20,122 nucleotides of DNA from Candidatus Kaiserbacteria bacterium (GCA_003561715.1 PWVU01000094.1:1-20122); one strand, 5' to 3'; positions 11,983 to 20,067 are shown, counted from the first letter of the stretch. Program-made: numbers and translations. Notes: generated by a model not told the origin, from the sequence alone.

Positions 11983-13704
11983 ATGCGCGCACATTGGTCC
12001 GAACGACCTCGCATCCGTCGCGTGTTCAAACGGCTACCATCACCATACAAAACCATCGGACTCATTGTGGTGTCTGTGGTACTGGTGAGTGCCGTAGTAC
12101 TAATTCAACGTGCTTCTTTTTCGTTTCTCGCTGAGATACCCACCTCGGGCGGATCGTTCACAGAAGGAGTGGTCGGTTCGGCGCGCTTTATCAACCCCGC
12201 GCTCGCTCTCTCGCCGGTTGATAAAGACCTCGTTACCCTTGTCTACGCAGGTCTCTTGCGACCATCAAGCAACGGACTCAGACCTGCACTCGCCGACTCG
12301 TACGCAATATCCGAGGATGGACTCACGTATTCCTTTTCTCTCCGCTCGGATGCAACGTTTCATGACGGCACCCAAGTTACCGCGGAAGATGTTGCATTCA
12401 CGATAGAGCTTATCCAGCAAGAACAGTTGAAAAGTCCGCAATTCGTTCACTGGGAGGATGTCTCGGTTGAGATCGAGGGAATGCACACGGTACATATCAT
12501 CCTTCCTGAAGCATATGCGCCCTTCATCGAAAATATGACCCTTGGCATCATGCCTCGTCATATCTGGGAAGGAATCGATATTGACGCAATACCCTTCAGC
12601 GATCACAACATCAACCCGATCGGTGCGGGGCCGTTCAAGATCGATCGAGTTCGTCGCGACCAAGGAGGGATACCGCACTCATTCGAGCTTGAGCGATTCG
12701 ACCAATTTATTCTCGGGCGACCTTTCCTCACCTCACTCACCATTCAGCTGTTTCGAAACGAAGAAGAAGCGTTTGCTGCATACCAATCCAGATTGATTGA
12801 TTCACTTGGCAGTATTTCGCCGGAACTACTGACTGATTCAGTGGACACCTTGTTCCCCGATACCTTTCATGCCATTCCGCTTCCTCGCACATTTGCCGTC
12901 TTTTACAACCAAAACCGTATGCCGCTCTTTACACGAAGTGAGGTTCGTGAGACAGTAGAGCTACTTACTGATCGAAACGAGGTAATCAATGACGCGCTTG
13001 GAGGATACGGTCACCCACTCACCGACCCCATCCCGCAAAACGAACGTTCCCTGGAAACTACCGAGTCATTCGACAGAGATGTACGCTCTGCGGAAGCTGA
13101 GGAGCTCTTGAACCAACGTGGATGGGAGCGGTCCGAAGAAGATGGTGTATGGGAACTTGTGGCCGACGATACAACCTACCGATTTGCCTTTGAGCTTTCA
13201 ACCGCTAACACACCCGAACTCGTGCGCGCCGCGGAATCGCTCGCACAGCAGTGGCGCGCATTCGGTATAGACGTAACCATTGTCGCGGTTGACACGCACG
13301 AACTCGCTCAGTCAGTTATTCGCCCTCGTCGTTTTGAAGCATTGTTGTTCGGCTCGATTCTTGGACGAGAACCTGATCTCTACGCTTTCTGGCACTCATC
13401 CCAACGTACTGATCCGGGACTCAATGTTGCTCAGTTTACTTCAATAAGCGCCGATGCATTACTTGAACAAGCACGACGTTCAGCCGATTCGATACAACGC
13501 AATGAGGCACATCAAGCATTCATTGAAGAATTTGCGGAAGAACGACCCGCTCTGTTCCTCTATCAACCAACGTACCTCTATTTTGCGCCGCGACATATCC
13601 GCAATATATCACTTACCCAGTTGACTGAAGGTAATGAACGATTTGGTGATATCCACACCTGGTACAGTCAGACACGGCGTATTTGGAGCGGTGTAAATGA
13701 TTGA
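11983..13704 (+). CDS. Membrane-anchored solute-binding protein, SBP_bac_5 family
   Basis: This is related to oligopeptide-binding proteins of ABC importers (OppA/DppA type), here tethered to the outer face of the membrane. After a basic stretch there is one membrane segment (TIGLIVVSVVLVSAVVLIQ) with no lipobox Cys. The binding domain follows, with family features GSARFINPALA, LVTLVYAGLLR, FHDGTQVTAEDVAFTIE and NPIGAGPFKI, and a C-terminal lobe with QQWRAFGIDVTIVAVD and GREPDLYAFWHSSQ. I use the ATG at 11983 (573 aa), which gives a short cytoplasmic lead before the helix and has GGGA 6 nt upstream. The frame is open to an ATG at 11893, but those 30 extra residues look unconserved. No permease or ATPase for import lies nearby, so peptide uptake is not certain. 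Confidence 0.85.
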   Translation: MRAHWSERPRIRRVFKRLPSPYKTIGLIVVSVVLVSAVVLIQRASFSFLAEIPTSGGSFTEGVVGSARFINPALALSPVDKDLVTLVYAGLLRPSSNGLRPALADSYAISEDGLTYSFSLRSDATFHDGTQVTAEDVAFTIELIQQEQLKSPQFVHWEDVSVEIEGMHTVHIILPEAYAPFIENMTLGIMPRHIWEGIDIDAIPFSDHNINPIGAGPFKIDRVRRDQGGIPHSFELERFDQFILGRPFLTSLTIQLFRNEEEAFAAYQSRLIDSLGSISPELLTDSVDTLFPDTFHAIPLPRTFAVFYNQNRMPLFTRSEVRETVELLTDRNEVINDALGGYGHPLTDPIPQNERSLETTESFDRDVRSAEAEELLNQRGWERSEEDGVWELVADDTTYRFAFELSTANTPELVRAAESLAQQWRAFGIDVTIVAVDTHELAQSVIRPRRFEALLFGSILGREPDLYAFWHSSQRTDPGLNVAQFTSISADALLEQARRSADSIQRNEAHQAFIEEFAEERPALFLYQPTYLYFAPRHIRNISLTQLTEGNERFGDIHTWYSQTRRIWSGVND

Positions 13705-13800
13705 TCTAATGTACTCATAATTCGCAATAAGCACGTATACGTATGACCATATAATTATTCAAATGAAGAAGCGATACAAAGAAGCCATTAATACCAATAG

Positions 13801-13806
13801 TATAGT
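13801..13806 (+). promoter_or_regulatory. -10 box upstream of the RNase J gene
   Basis: TATAGT ends 6 nt before the ATG at 13813, which would give a leaderless mRNA. No -35 match is seen at the usual spacing, so this is tentative. The rest of the 108-nt gap after the solute-binding protein shows no terminator. Confidence 0.35.
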
Positions 13807-13812
13807 AATGCA

Positions 13813-15840
13813 ATGAACCATATGACGCAGTCATCATCCCCAGAACGTCGCCGACGCTCGTACAGTCCGCTTGATCCTTCTTTGCGCCAACGCTCCGGTG
13901 CAAAACGCCCAGCAAGTGGCAATCGTACACCACCTCGCCCTGTGCGCAGTGGTGCGACATCCGGACGACGTACGCATGTAAATGCCCAATTTACCTCAAA
14001 GCGCTCTTCACATACACAAACTCAGCGTCAACACGCCGGCAATGCTCGATCGGGTGCTCGTGCAACATCATCTCGCCACTCCCCACACGGACGCATGTCC
14101 TCACGCGGCAGAACAACGGCACCGGCAAACACAAAAAAAGAAGAGGTTATTCCTCCGCTTGCGCAGGGCGATATTCGTATTATCCCCCTAGGAGGCGTTG
14201 AAGAGATTGGGCGCAATATGACGGCGATCGAGATCGGCAATGACATCCTTGTGATCGACTGCGGCTTTCAGTTCAAGGAAGTGGAAACACCGGGTATTGA
14301 CTACATACTGCCCAACACTAAATACCTTGAGGACAACAAAGACCGGGTACGTGCGCTCCTGGTGACACACGGTCACCTTGACCACACGGGCGCGATTCCA
14401 TTCTTGATCGACCGTATCGGTCTGCCTCCCATCTACACGCGAAACCTCACGTCGCTTATGATCAAGAAGCGACAGGCGGAATTTCCGCACATCCCCCCGC
14501 TTGATTATCGCCTGGTCGAGAAGAACGATCGCGTGAAGATCGGACAACTATCCCTGCGCTTCTTCGGGGTCACCCATACGATCCCTGACTCCATGGGTAT
14601 CGTTATTGATACCCCCTATGGCAATATTGTCATCCCCAGTGACTACAAACTCGAGCATATGGACGGCGTACCGAGCGAACGCGAGGAAGCAAACTATGCA
14701 TTCTTCGACAAGGAGAAGACCCTCCTACTACTTCTGGACTCGACCAACGTTGAGAATCCCGGCTTTTCGACTCCCGAACAGTATGTAATGGAAGGACTTG
14801 ATCAATATATTCGAGACACCAAGGGACGACTGATCATCGGAACGTTCGCTTCACAAATGGAGCGTATGGTCAGCATTATCGAAAGCGCGGTAAAACACGG
14901 ACGCAAGGTGGTCGTCGAAGGCAGAAGTATGAAGACCAATATCGAAATCGCCAAACTTGCCGGTCTCCTTAAAGTTAAAGACGACGCATTCGTTCCTTCA
15001 AACGCCGCAAGCGACTATCCCAAAGAAAAAATTGTTATTTTGTCTACCGGTGCGCAAGGCGAGGAGTTTGCCGCAATGATGCGCATGGCGAATAAGTCAC
15101 ACAAATTCCTGGCAATTGAAAAGGGCGACACCGTACTCCTTTCCGCCTCGATTGTCCCAGGCAATGAAAAGTCGGTCGAAAAACTCAAAGATAATATTGC
15201 GCGCGCAGGAGCGAAGATCATCAGTTACCGCACGAGTGACATTTATGTTCACTCAACCGGTCATGGCAATCGCGAGGAGCTTGCATGGCTGCACCGAAAA
15301 ATCAAGCCGAAATACTTCATGCCTATTCACGGTAATCACTACCGCTTGCGGATCCATGCCGACCTCGCGCAAGAACTCGGTATGTCCGAAAGTCACCTCA
15401 TTGTGCCGGACAATAGCTCGATCGTTGAAGTGCAAGAAGGTGGCACGAAGTTTGTAAAGCTTCCCGTTAAAGCTCCTGCGGGACTCCGTATGGTAGACGG
15501 CCTTTCGATCGGCGACATGCAAGAGGTGGTCTTGAAAGATCGCCAAGCATTAGCTGACGACGGCATGTTCGTGGTGATCGCGTTACTCAACACCAAAACC
15601 GGCAAATTGCGTAAATCTCCCGATATCATCTCGCGCGGCTTCGTCTACCTGCGCGAGTCGCAAGACCTGCTTGCCGAAACACGCACGATCGCAAAAAAGA
15701 CCGTTGAGGCAACTGCGGCGCGCATGAACCCCATCAACTTCGACTTCATTCGCAAAGAACTGACCGATGAAGTGACCCGTTTTCTCTTCCAAAAGACGAA
15801 CAAGCATCCGATCGTCATACCGGTTTTGATCGGCGTATAG
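13813..15840 (+). CDS. rnj: Ribonuclease J with long basic N-terminal extension
   Basis: RNase J is a metallo-beta-lactamase/beta-CASP nuclease with 5'-3' exonuclease and endonuclease activity in mRNA decay and rRNA maturation. The catalytic part starts near residue 118. It has PLGGVEEIGRNM, the metal motif HGHLDH (186-191), a further His in FGVTHTIPDS, the beta-CASP part STGAQGEE (411-418), HSTGHGNREEL and MPIHGNHYRLR (503-513), then the C-terminal domain. Residues 1-110 are an unusual low-complexity, Arg/Ser/Thr/Gly-rich, probably disordered region with no hydrophobic core, likely to bind RNA or a partner. Total length 675 compares with about 555 for Bacillus RNases J. ATG 13813 is the first start after the -10 box; an ATG three codons on is equally possible. 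Confidence 0.95.
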   Translation: MNHMTQSSSPERRRRSYSPLDPSLRQRSGAKRPASGNRTPPRPVRSGATSGRRTHVNAQFTSKRSSHTQTQRQHAGNARSGARATSSRHSPHGRMSSRGRTTAPANTKKEEVIPPLAQGDIRIIPLGGVEEIGRNMTAIEIGNDILVIDCGFQFKEVETPGIDYILPNTKYLEDNKDRVRALLVTHGHLDHTGAIPFLIDRIGLPPIYTRNLTSLMIKKRQAEFPHIPPLDYRLVEKNDRVKIGQLSLRFFGVTHTIPDSMGIVIDTPYGNIVIPSDYKLEHMDGVPSEREEANYAFFDKEKTLLLLLDSTNVENPGFSTPEQYVMEGLDQYIRDTKGRLIIGTFASQMERMVSIIESAVKHGRKVVVEGRSMKTNIEIAKLAGLLKVKDDAFVPSNAASDYPKEKIVILSTGAQGEEFAAMMRMANKSHKFLAIEKGDTVLLSASIVPGNEKSVEKLKDNIARAGAKIISYRTSDIYVHSTGHGNREELAWLHRKIKPKYFMPIHGNHYRLRIHADLAQELGMSESHLIVPDNSSIVEVQEGGTKFVKLPVKAPAGLRMVDGLSIGDMQEVVLKDRQALADDGMFVVIALLNTKTGKLRKSPDIISRGFVYLRESQDLLAETRTIAKKTVEATAARMNPINFDFIRKELTDEVTRFLFQKTNKHPIVIPVLIGV

Positions 15841-15858
15841 TTCCTGACACATACCGAG

Positions 15859-15900
15859 CAGACACAAACACATCCCGCGCGCGCAGTATGTTTGTGTCTG
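15859..15900. other. 12-bp hairpin between rnj and the MFS gene
   Basis: CAGACACAAACA (15859-15870) pairs perfectly with TGTTTGTGTCTG (15889-15900) around an 18-nt GC-rich loop. It lies 18 nt after the rnj stop. No T run follows, so it may be a 3'-end stabiliser or a Rho-dependent or weak terminator. Confidence 0.55.
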
Positions 15901-15914
15901 TACTTTGACGGTGT

Positions 15915-17144
15915 ATGGCAGGGCGCGGTATGCTGAAGGTCGTGTTCGAACTAAAGAATCTCGTACCCTTCATTCGCCATCAACACAAAGCGCCGATATC
16001 GATCTTCAAAAAACTATCGGTCGCCAATCTCCTGTTTACTTTGCAGGTGGCGTTGCCCGCATACGCAGGCTCACTGTATTTGGCGCAATTTATGCCCGAG
16101 GAGCGCGTGGGGTTGATATTCATGGGCGGCGCTCTTCTGACGTTGCTTATCTTTCCGCTCCTTTCGAACGCACTCACCCGCTGGGGAAATTACCGCCTCA
16201 CCATCTACGCGACCACGTTCCTGATATTCGCACTCTTGGGGGTCGCGCTCGCGCAGTCCACAACCTCGGCGGTACTGTGGTTCATCATCTCATACGCACT
16301 TACGTATGTAATCGTGTTTACACTCGATATCTTTATGGAACAATACACCGAAGACGAGCGCATTACCGGCGCAACGCGCGCGTTCTTTCTTTCAGCCGGC
16401 ATTGTTGCGTTCATCATTGCGCCACTCATCGCCGGCCTCATCCTTACCGACTACGAGTACTGGAGAGTGTTTCTCGTGTCGGCACTGGTTCTTATCCCGT
16501 TTACCTACCTCATAGGCACAACCACAAACGGCTTTGTCGATGCCACCTATACCCAAGTACGTATCACCCGCACACTTGCGACAATAGCACGGAGCCCCAA
16601 TATTCGTCTTATCATGCTCCTGCACTTGGTGTTACGCGTCACTTTCTCTTGGAACGCAATCGTCTTTCCACTCTATTTGATCAATCAGTTGGGTATGAGC
16701 TGGAGTGAGTTTGGTACCATTATGGCGATTGCATTTTCCGCATACCTGTTTGTGTTTTATCCCGCCGGTCGAATTGCCGACTCTATCCTTGGCGAAAAAG
16801 AGCTTTTGATAAGCGGATTCCTTATTATGGGATTTGCCCTTATGCTTGTACCACTTTTGCCGGGCGCGGTGGTTGCGCTTTGGGCGCTGGTGCTGTTCGT
16901 CTATCGTATTGGTGCGGCGCTGGTCGAAGGTATGACCGAAAGCTACTTTTTCAAACAGGTCGACGGCGGAAACCAGAACGTCATTGCGGTCTTTCGCATG
17001 ATGGGACCACTTGGCTACATCATCGGTCCCGGCATCGCTTCACTCTTGCTTGCAACCATATCGTTCACCGCGACCTTTATGGTCTTCGGACTTATCATGG
17101 CGATCGCCGCCATGGCAACACTGCCGCTGGTAGATACAAAATAA
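15915..17144 (+). CDS. MFS transporter
   Basis: This major facilitator superfamily protein of 409 residues has about twelve hydrophobic segments. The N-terminal half includes SVANLLFTLQVALPAYAGSLYLAQF and a cytoplasmic loop 2-3 region (LSNALTRWGNYR). The halves are linked near residue 200-220 by a basic stretch (QVRITRTLATIARSPNIRL). The C-terminal half has the second loop motif AGRIADSILGEKELL, similar to the MFS A-motif (GxLaDrxGrk). The substrate cannot be read from the sequence; drug or metabolite efflux is typical. ATG 15915 or the in-frame ATG at 15930 could be the start, and neither has a good Shine-Dalgarno. Its terminator hairpin begins at its stop codon. Confidence 0.88.
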   Translation: MAGRGMLKVVFELKNLVPFIRHQHKAPISIFKKLSVANLLFTLQVALPAYAGSLYLAQFMPEERVGLIFMGGALLTLLIFPLLSNALTRWGNYRLTIYATTFLIFALLGVALAQSTTSAVLWFIISYALTYVIVFTLDIFMEQYTEDERITGATRAFFLSAGIVAFIIAPLIAGLILTDYEYWRVFLVSALVLIPFTYLIGTTTNGFVDATYTQVRITRTLATIARSPNIRLIMLLHLVLRVTFSWNAIVFPLYLINQLGMSWSEFGTIMAIAFSAYLFVFYPAGRIADSILGEKELLISGFLIMGFALMLVPLLPGAVVALWALVLFVYRIGAALVEGMTESYFFKQVDGGNQNVIAVFRMMGPLGYIIGPGIASLLLATISFTATFMVFGLIMAIAAMATLPLVDTK

Positions 17145-17193
17145 GAAGACGAGATCAGTTAGCCGGCAAGCACCCAGCGCGTCTTCTTTTTTT
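17143..17193 (+). terminator. Intrinsic terminator of the MFS gene, inside the mutY 3' end
   Basis: AAGAAGACG (17143-17151) pairs with CGTCTTCTT (17180-17188), and the T run continues to 17193. The stem starts in the MFS stop codon, and its right arm is coding sequence of the convergent mutY-like gene, whose Lys-rich C-terminus supplies the T run on the plus strand. Confidence 0.65.
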
Positions 17194-18001
17194 CAATAAA
17201 TCCTTCGCGCGCGAGCCTTGCGCATTGGTGCGCTATCTTTTCAGTATCGAAACCAAGGGTAGTTGCCAGTGTCTGATCGGTTACTGAGCCAGTGTGCGCC
17301 AGGTAGCGAATGATCGCACCGCGTATCTGTCGATCCGATCCTTCAAAGGCGGATTGTTTGGTGTACTGCGTGCTTTTGGCATTGAGTCGCACCCCGGCTT
17401 GTTTGAGCGTTGAGCCATAATCCATAAGTGCGGCGTACCACGCACGTGGTTCTGATCGGTCCAATGTCTGTTCGATCAAGGGTAAGAGTTCCCTATCATT
17501 CACTTTTTCAGCATCGGCAAAAAAATGATGCGTATATACCGTGCGGATGTTCGTCTCAATCAATACATCCGGTTGATTATATGCAAAGACCCGTACCGCA
17601 CCCGAGGTGTACGGACCGATGCCGGGCAATGCAAGAAGTGCTTCTCGCGCTCGCGGAATGATGCCCTTATGATGAATGACGACCTCGCGCGCGCACACGT
17701 GAAGCATCTTTGCTCTACGGTTGTATCCCAGCCCCTGCCACATTCGCAACACATCAGCCAGTGGTGCTTCTGCAAGCGACGCAATTGTGGGATATGCACG
17801 AATGAAGCGTTTGTAGTACTCGACAACACGCGCGGTCTGCGTTTGCTGAAGCATGATCTCCGAGACCAGTATTTTGTACGGATCGATCGAGCCATCTTTG
17901 CGCACGCGCAATGCCGGCGGACGCCACGGATACGCACGCGCCGCTTTCTTTGCTTCGCGGTATACGGTTTTTTGAAATGCCGGTATCGCTCGCTTGTGCA
18001 C
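17159..18001 (-). CDS. MutY-like adenine DNA glycosylase lacking the iron-sulfur domain
   Basis: This HhH-GPD base-excision repair protein is related to MutY, which removes A mispaired with 8-oxoguanine. It has YPWR near the N-terminus, VSEIMLQQTQTARV with the MutY catalytic Glu (residue 48), the helix-hairpin-helix LPGIGPYTSGAV (~125-136) with Tyr as in some Gram-positive MutY proteins, and LIETNIRTV, where the usual catalytic Asp (DGNV/DTHV) is Glu149. The four-Cys iron-sulfur motif is absent; the protein goes on with KQSAFEGSDRQIRGAI and a probable winged-helix end, with no NUDIX-like 8-oxoG recognition domain. It may be a distinct HhH-GPD subfamily. I use GTG 18001, with AGGA 7 nt upstream; GTG 18007 is too close to it. 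It follows pspC by ~30 nt. Confidence 0.82.
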   Translation of the reverse strand: MHKRAIPAFQKTVYREAKKAARAYPWRPPALRVRKDGSIDPYKILVSEIMLQQTQTARVVEYYKRFIRAYPTIASLAEAPLADVLRMWQGLGYNRRAKMLHVCAREVVIHHKGIIPRAREALLALPGIGPYTSGAVRVFAYNQPDVLIETNIRTVYTHHFFADAEKVNDRELLPLIEQTLDRSEPRAWYAALMDYGSTLKQAGVRLNAKSTQYTKQSAFEGSDRQIRGAIIRYLAHTGSVTDQTLATTLGFDTEKIAHQCARLAREGFIEKKKTRWVLAG

Positions 18002-18033
18002 ACGCACATCCTAGCAAGCGCGCGGGGTACGCG

Positions 18034-18486
18034 CTACCACAGCGGATCGTCGCGCCGAGCGGGGGGTACTGGTCGCTGAGCGGGAGCATCGGACGCTGAG
18101 TCAGATGTGGCGGTATCCTCGGCGTTTTTTAGTTCTTCCCGGGTCTTTGTGGCTTCAGGGTGCGAAGGCTGATCGGATGGGGAATCATCTGACGAATCGG
18201 CGGAAGTGCTCGTAGAAGAGTTTGCTTCGTGTGCCACTTTGTTCGTGTCATATGTGGCTTCAGATCGCGCCTCGTGATCGGCATGCGCAGTCGGCGCGAG
18301 CGGTATGACAAACAGCGCCAAGATATACACAAGTATGGCTGGAATGAATGCCGTCACCACCAATACTACGATGAACGCAAGCCGCAGTATCACCGGATCA
18401 ATCTCAAAATACTCTCCCAATCCGCCAAAGACCCCCGCCACAATGCGGTCGTCTCGACTTCGATACAAACGTCTGGTTATGGGCAT
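18034..18486 (-). CDS. PspC-domain membrane protein
   Basis: The PspC domain is found in phage-shock/envelope-stress membrane proteins. Here residues 1-65 form the domain: LYRSRDDRIVAGVFGGLGEYFEIDPVILRLAFI, followed by a membrane segment (VVLVVTAFIPAILVYILALFVIPLAP). The remaining ~85 residues are a Ser/Thr/Asp/Glu-rich disordered tail ending PPARRDDPLW. No PspA or PspB is nearby. The domain may sense membrane stress, but this is inferred only from the family. A TATACT box ends 8 nt before the ATG, which implies a leaderless mRNA that probably continues into the mutY-like gene. Confidence 0.9.
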   Translation of the reverse strand: MPITRRLYRSRDDRIVAGVFGGLGEYFEIDPVILRLAFIVVLVVTAFIPAILVYILALFVIPLAPTAHADHEARSEATYDTNKVAHEANSSTSTSADSSDDSPSDQPSHPEATKTREELKNAEDTATSDSASDAPAQRPVPPARRDDPLW

Positions 18487-18494
18487 ATACGGCG

Positions 18495-18500
18495 AGTATA
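18495..18500 (-). promoter_or_regulatory. -10 box of pspC-mutY
   Basis: TATACT on the minus strand ends 8 nt before the pspC ATG, as in several other genes of the window. No TGn extension or clear -35 is seen. Confidence 0.45.
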
Positions 18501-18560
18501 CCGCGCCACTTCAACAAGGCAACCGATTACACCTATCGCACGGAATCAATTGACATTCTG

Positions 18561-19289
18561 TCAATGATACAGCGCAGTGTGTACGCGCTCTTCGGTCGGT
18601 TCGAGCACCGTGTAGATCACGTCTTTACGCTCCACGACCACTTTCCACTCGTTCATCTTCGCATACTGATACAATTCCTTGTTTGGATTAAAACAGATGG
18701 GATGCTCAACAAGCTCGAGCATGGTGATATCTCCCTCCGTATCCCCCACTCCGACTGAGCCGGCAAAGGTCAGACCTTCCTTTTCGATAACGCGCCGCAC
18801 AATATTCGCTTTGTTACTAATAAGGTGCTCTTCAACGACCACGCCGGTGAATTTATCCGACGGTCCCAGCTCGTAGATACGCCCATATACTTTGTCGAAG
18901 CCCAGATTCTTAGAGAACTTGTCTACAACAGTCTTGGGCGATTGCGATATCGCAACAAGAAAGTAGCCTTCGCGCTTGAGTTCTTTGAGCAGATCGCGGG
19001 TATAGCGGTACGTGCGACGCTGTTGTTCCTCGATGACGCGCTCGCCGATATCGGCAAAGTCACCGTAGTGCACCCCTTTGATGTGGGTCATAAACGATTC
19101 CACCACCGCGGTGATATAGCGCTCGTAGGTTCCCTCTCGGTCAGACCATGCATGATACTCGCGCGCGTAATGATCGCGCGCTTCATTGGGAAATAGTCCT
19201 TCGTCGATCATCTTTTCGACGATCTCGACCAACAAACTCGATCGAAAGACCGTCCCGTCAATATCGAATACCGCCATCTTGCGTTTCAT
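18561..19289 (-). CDS. HAD family hydrolase, subfamily IB (SerB-like)
   Basis: This is a cytosolic phosphatase of the haloacid dehalogenase superfamily, nearest to subfamily IB (phosphoserine phosphatase-like proteins). Its 242 residues have motif I FDIDGTV with nucleophile Asp9 and acid Asp11, a helical C1 cap (about 15-90), motif II Ser115 in VAISQSP, motif III Lys160 in SNKANIV, and motif IV GVGDTEGD (Asp183, Asp187). All catalytic residues are present. The substrate is uncertain: serB-type specificity cannot be claimed and no serine pathway genes are nearby. A TGC-TACAAT box ends 6 nt before the ATG. It is on the same strand as nth, 48 nt downstream. Confidence 0.9.
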   Translation of the reverse strand: MKRKMAVFDIDGTVFRSSLLVEIVEKMIDEGLFPNEARDHYAREYHAWSDREGTYERYITAVVESFMTHIKGVHYGDFADIGERVIEEQQRRTYRYTRDLLKELKREGYFLVAISQSPKTVVDKFSKNLGFDKVYGRIYELGPSDKFTGVVVEEHLISNKANIVRRVIEKEGLTFAGSVGVGDTEGDITMLELVEHPICFNPNKELYQYAKMNEWKVVVERKDVIYTVLEPTEERVHTALYH

Positions 19290-19295
19290 AGGTAT

Positions 19296-19304
19296 ATTGT
19301 AGCA
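19296..19304 (-). promoter_or_regulatory. Extended -10 promoter of the HAD gene
   Basis: The minus strand reads TGC-TACAAT with the hexamer ending 6 nt before the ATG, so transcription should begin at about the A of the start codon. Confidence 0.55.
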
Positions 19305-19337
19305 CCTTGTCTTGTGGATGCGAGTGGTCGGGGTGCG

Positions 19338-20051
19338 CTATGCAAGTCTCTGTAGGGGGTCTAACGCGGGATCATAGCCCCGCGCACGCCCCACGTCACG
19401 CCCGTAGGCAATGACCAAATAGGTGAAGAGATACCAGTCCTTTTTGGGAAGTAATTGCATTAGGTCGCGCTCGATACCGTCGGCGGTTTTTGCATCGGAG
19501 AGATCGAATCGTTTGACGAAGCGCTTCACATGGGTGTCGACCGCAATACCTTCGACCACGCCATGCGCATTGCCCAAAACAACGTTCGCCGTCTTGCGCG
19601 CCACACCGGGAAGCAAGAGCATCTCTAACATCGTCTTGGGAAGGTTGCCGTCAAAGCGCTCGCGCACCAGCTTTGCCGCACTAATGATATTGCGTGCTTT
19701 GTTATTGAAATACGTGACCGAACGGATATCCTGCGCAAACGCTTGCCAGCGAGCGTCCGCGTAGTCGTCCAGTGTAGGGTATTTTTTGAAAAGCGACTCA
19801 GTGACCATATTCACTCGCTCATCCGTACATTGTGCCGAAAGTTGCACCGCCACCATCAGCTCCCACTCATTCCCCCAGCGCAGAATGGTGTGCGATTCGT
19901 CGGGATACATTTTTTGGAGCTTTGCAACCAAACGGCGCATTCGTCTTTTCCTCTCAGCAACTTTATAGGTATCCAATTCCTCTATTTTTTGACGCACGAC
20001 TGTTTTTGTTGCACTTTTTTGCTTTTGTGGAGGAGTCTTCTCTTTCGCCAT
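19338..20051 (-). CDS. nth: Endonuclease III-like DNA glycosylase without iron-sulfur cluster
   Basis: Endonuclease III removes oxidised pyrimidines and nicks abasic sites. This 237-aa copy has a ~30-residue basic N-terminal tail, LMVAVQLSAQCTDERVN (66-82), the helix-hairpin-helix LLPGVARKTANVVL with catalytic Lys153, and VDTHVKRF with catalytic Asp172, so bifunctional chemistry is expected. The C-terminal cluster loop aligns without gaps to the E. coli enzyme (HGRYTC... against YGRDVG...), but the four cluster Cys are replaced by Gly221, Pro228, Asp231 and Ala237. The [4Fe-4S] cluster is therefore absent although the loop length is preserved. A TATACT box ends 10 nt before the ATG. The HAD gene follows with its own promoter. 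Confidence 0.93.
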   Translation of the reverse strand: MAKEKTPPQKQKSATKTVVRQKIEELDTYKVAERKRRMRRLVAKLQKMYPDESHTILRWGNEWELMVAVQLSAQCTDERVNMVTESLFKKYPTLDDYADARWQAFAQDIRSVTYFNNKARNIISAAKLVRERFDGNLPKTMLEMLLLPGVARKTANVVLGNAHGVVEGIAVDTHVKRFVKRFDLSDAKTADGIERDLMQLLPKKDWYLFTYLVIAYGRDVGRARGYDPALDPLQRLA

Positions 20052-20061
20052 GGTTATCCAC

Positions 20062-20067
20062 AGTATA
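20062..20067 (-). promoter_or_regulatory. -10 box of nth
   Basis: TATACT on the minus strand ends 10 nt before the nth ATG, suggesting a leader of only a few nucleotides. No good -35 is found in the sequence upstream to the window end. Confidence 0.4.

Noticed and set aside
13722..13760. AT-rich palindromic bits (such as CGTATACG) before rnj as a terminator or origin element
   Set aside because: The stems are only 4-5 bp, there is no T run, and no DnaA-box cluster is visible.
15905..16708. A 267-codon frame overlapping the MFS gene on the same strand
   Set aside because: It is out of frame with the clear twelve-helix MFS protein and is rich in Arg/His/Tyr, typical of a shadow frame.
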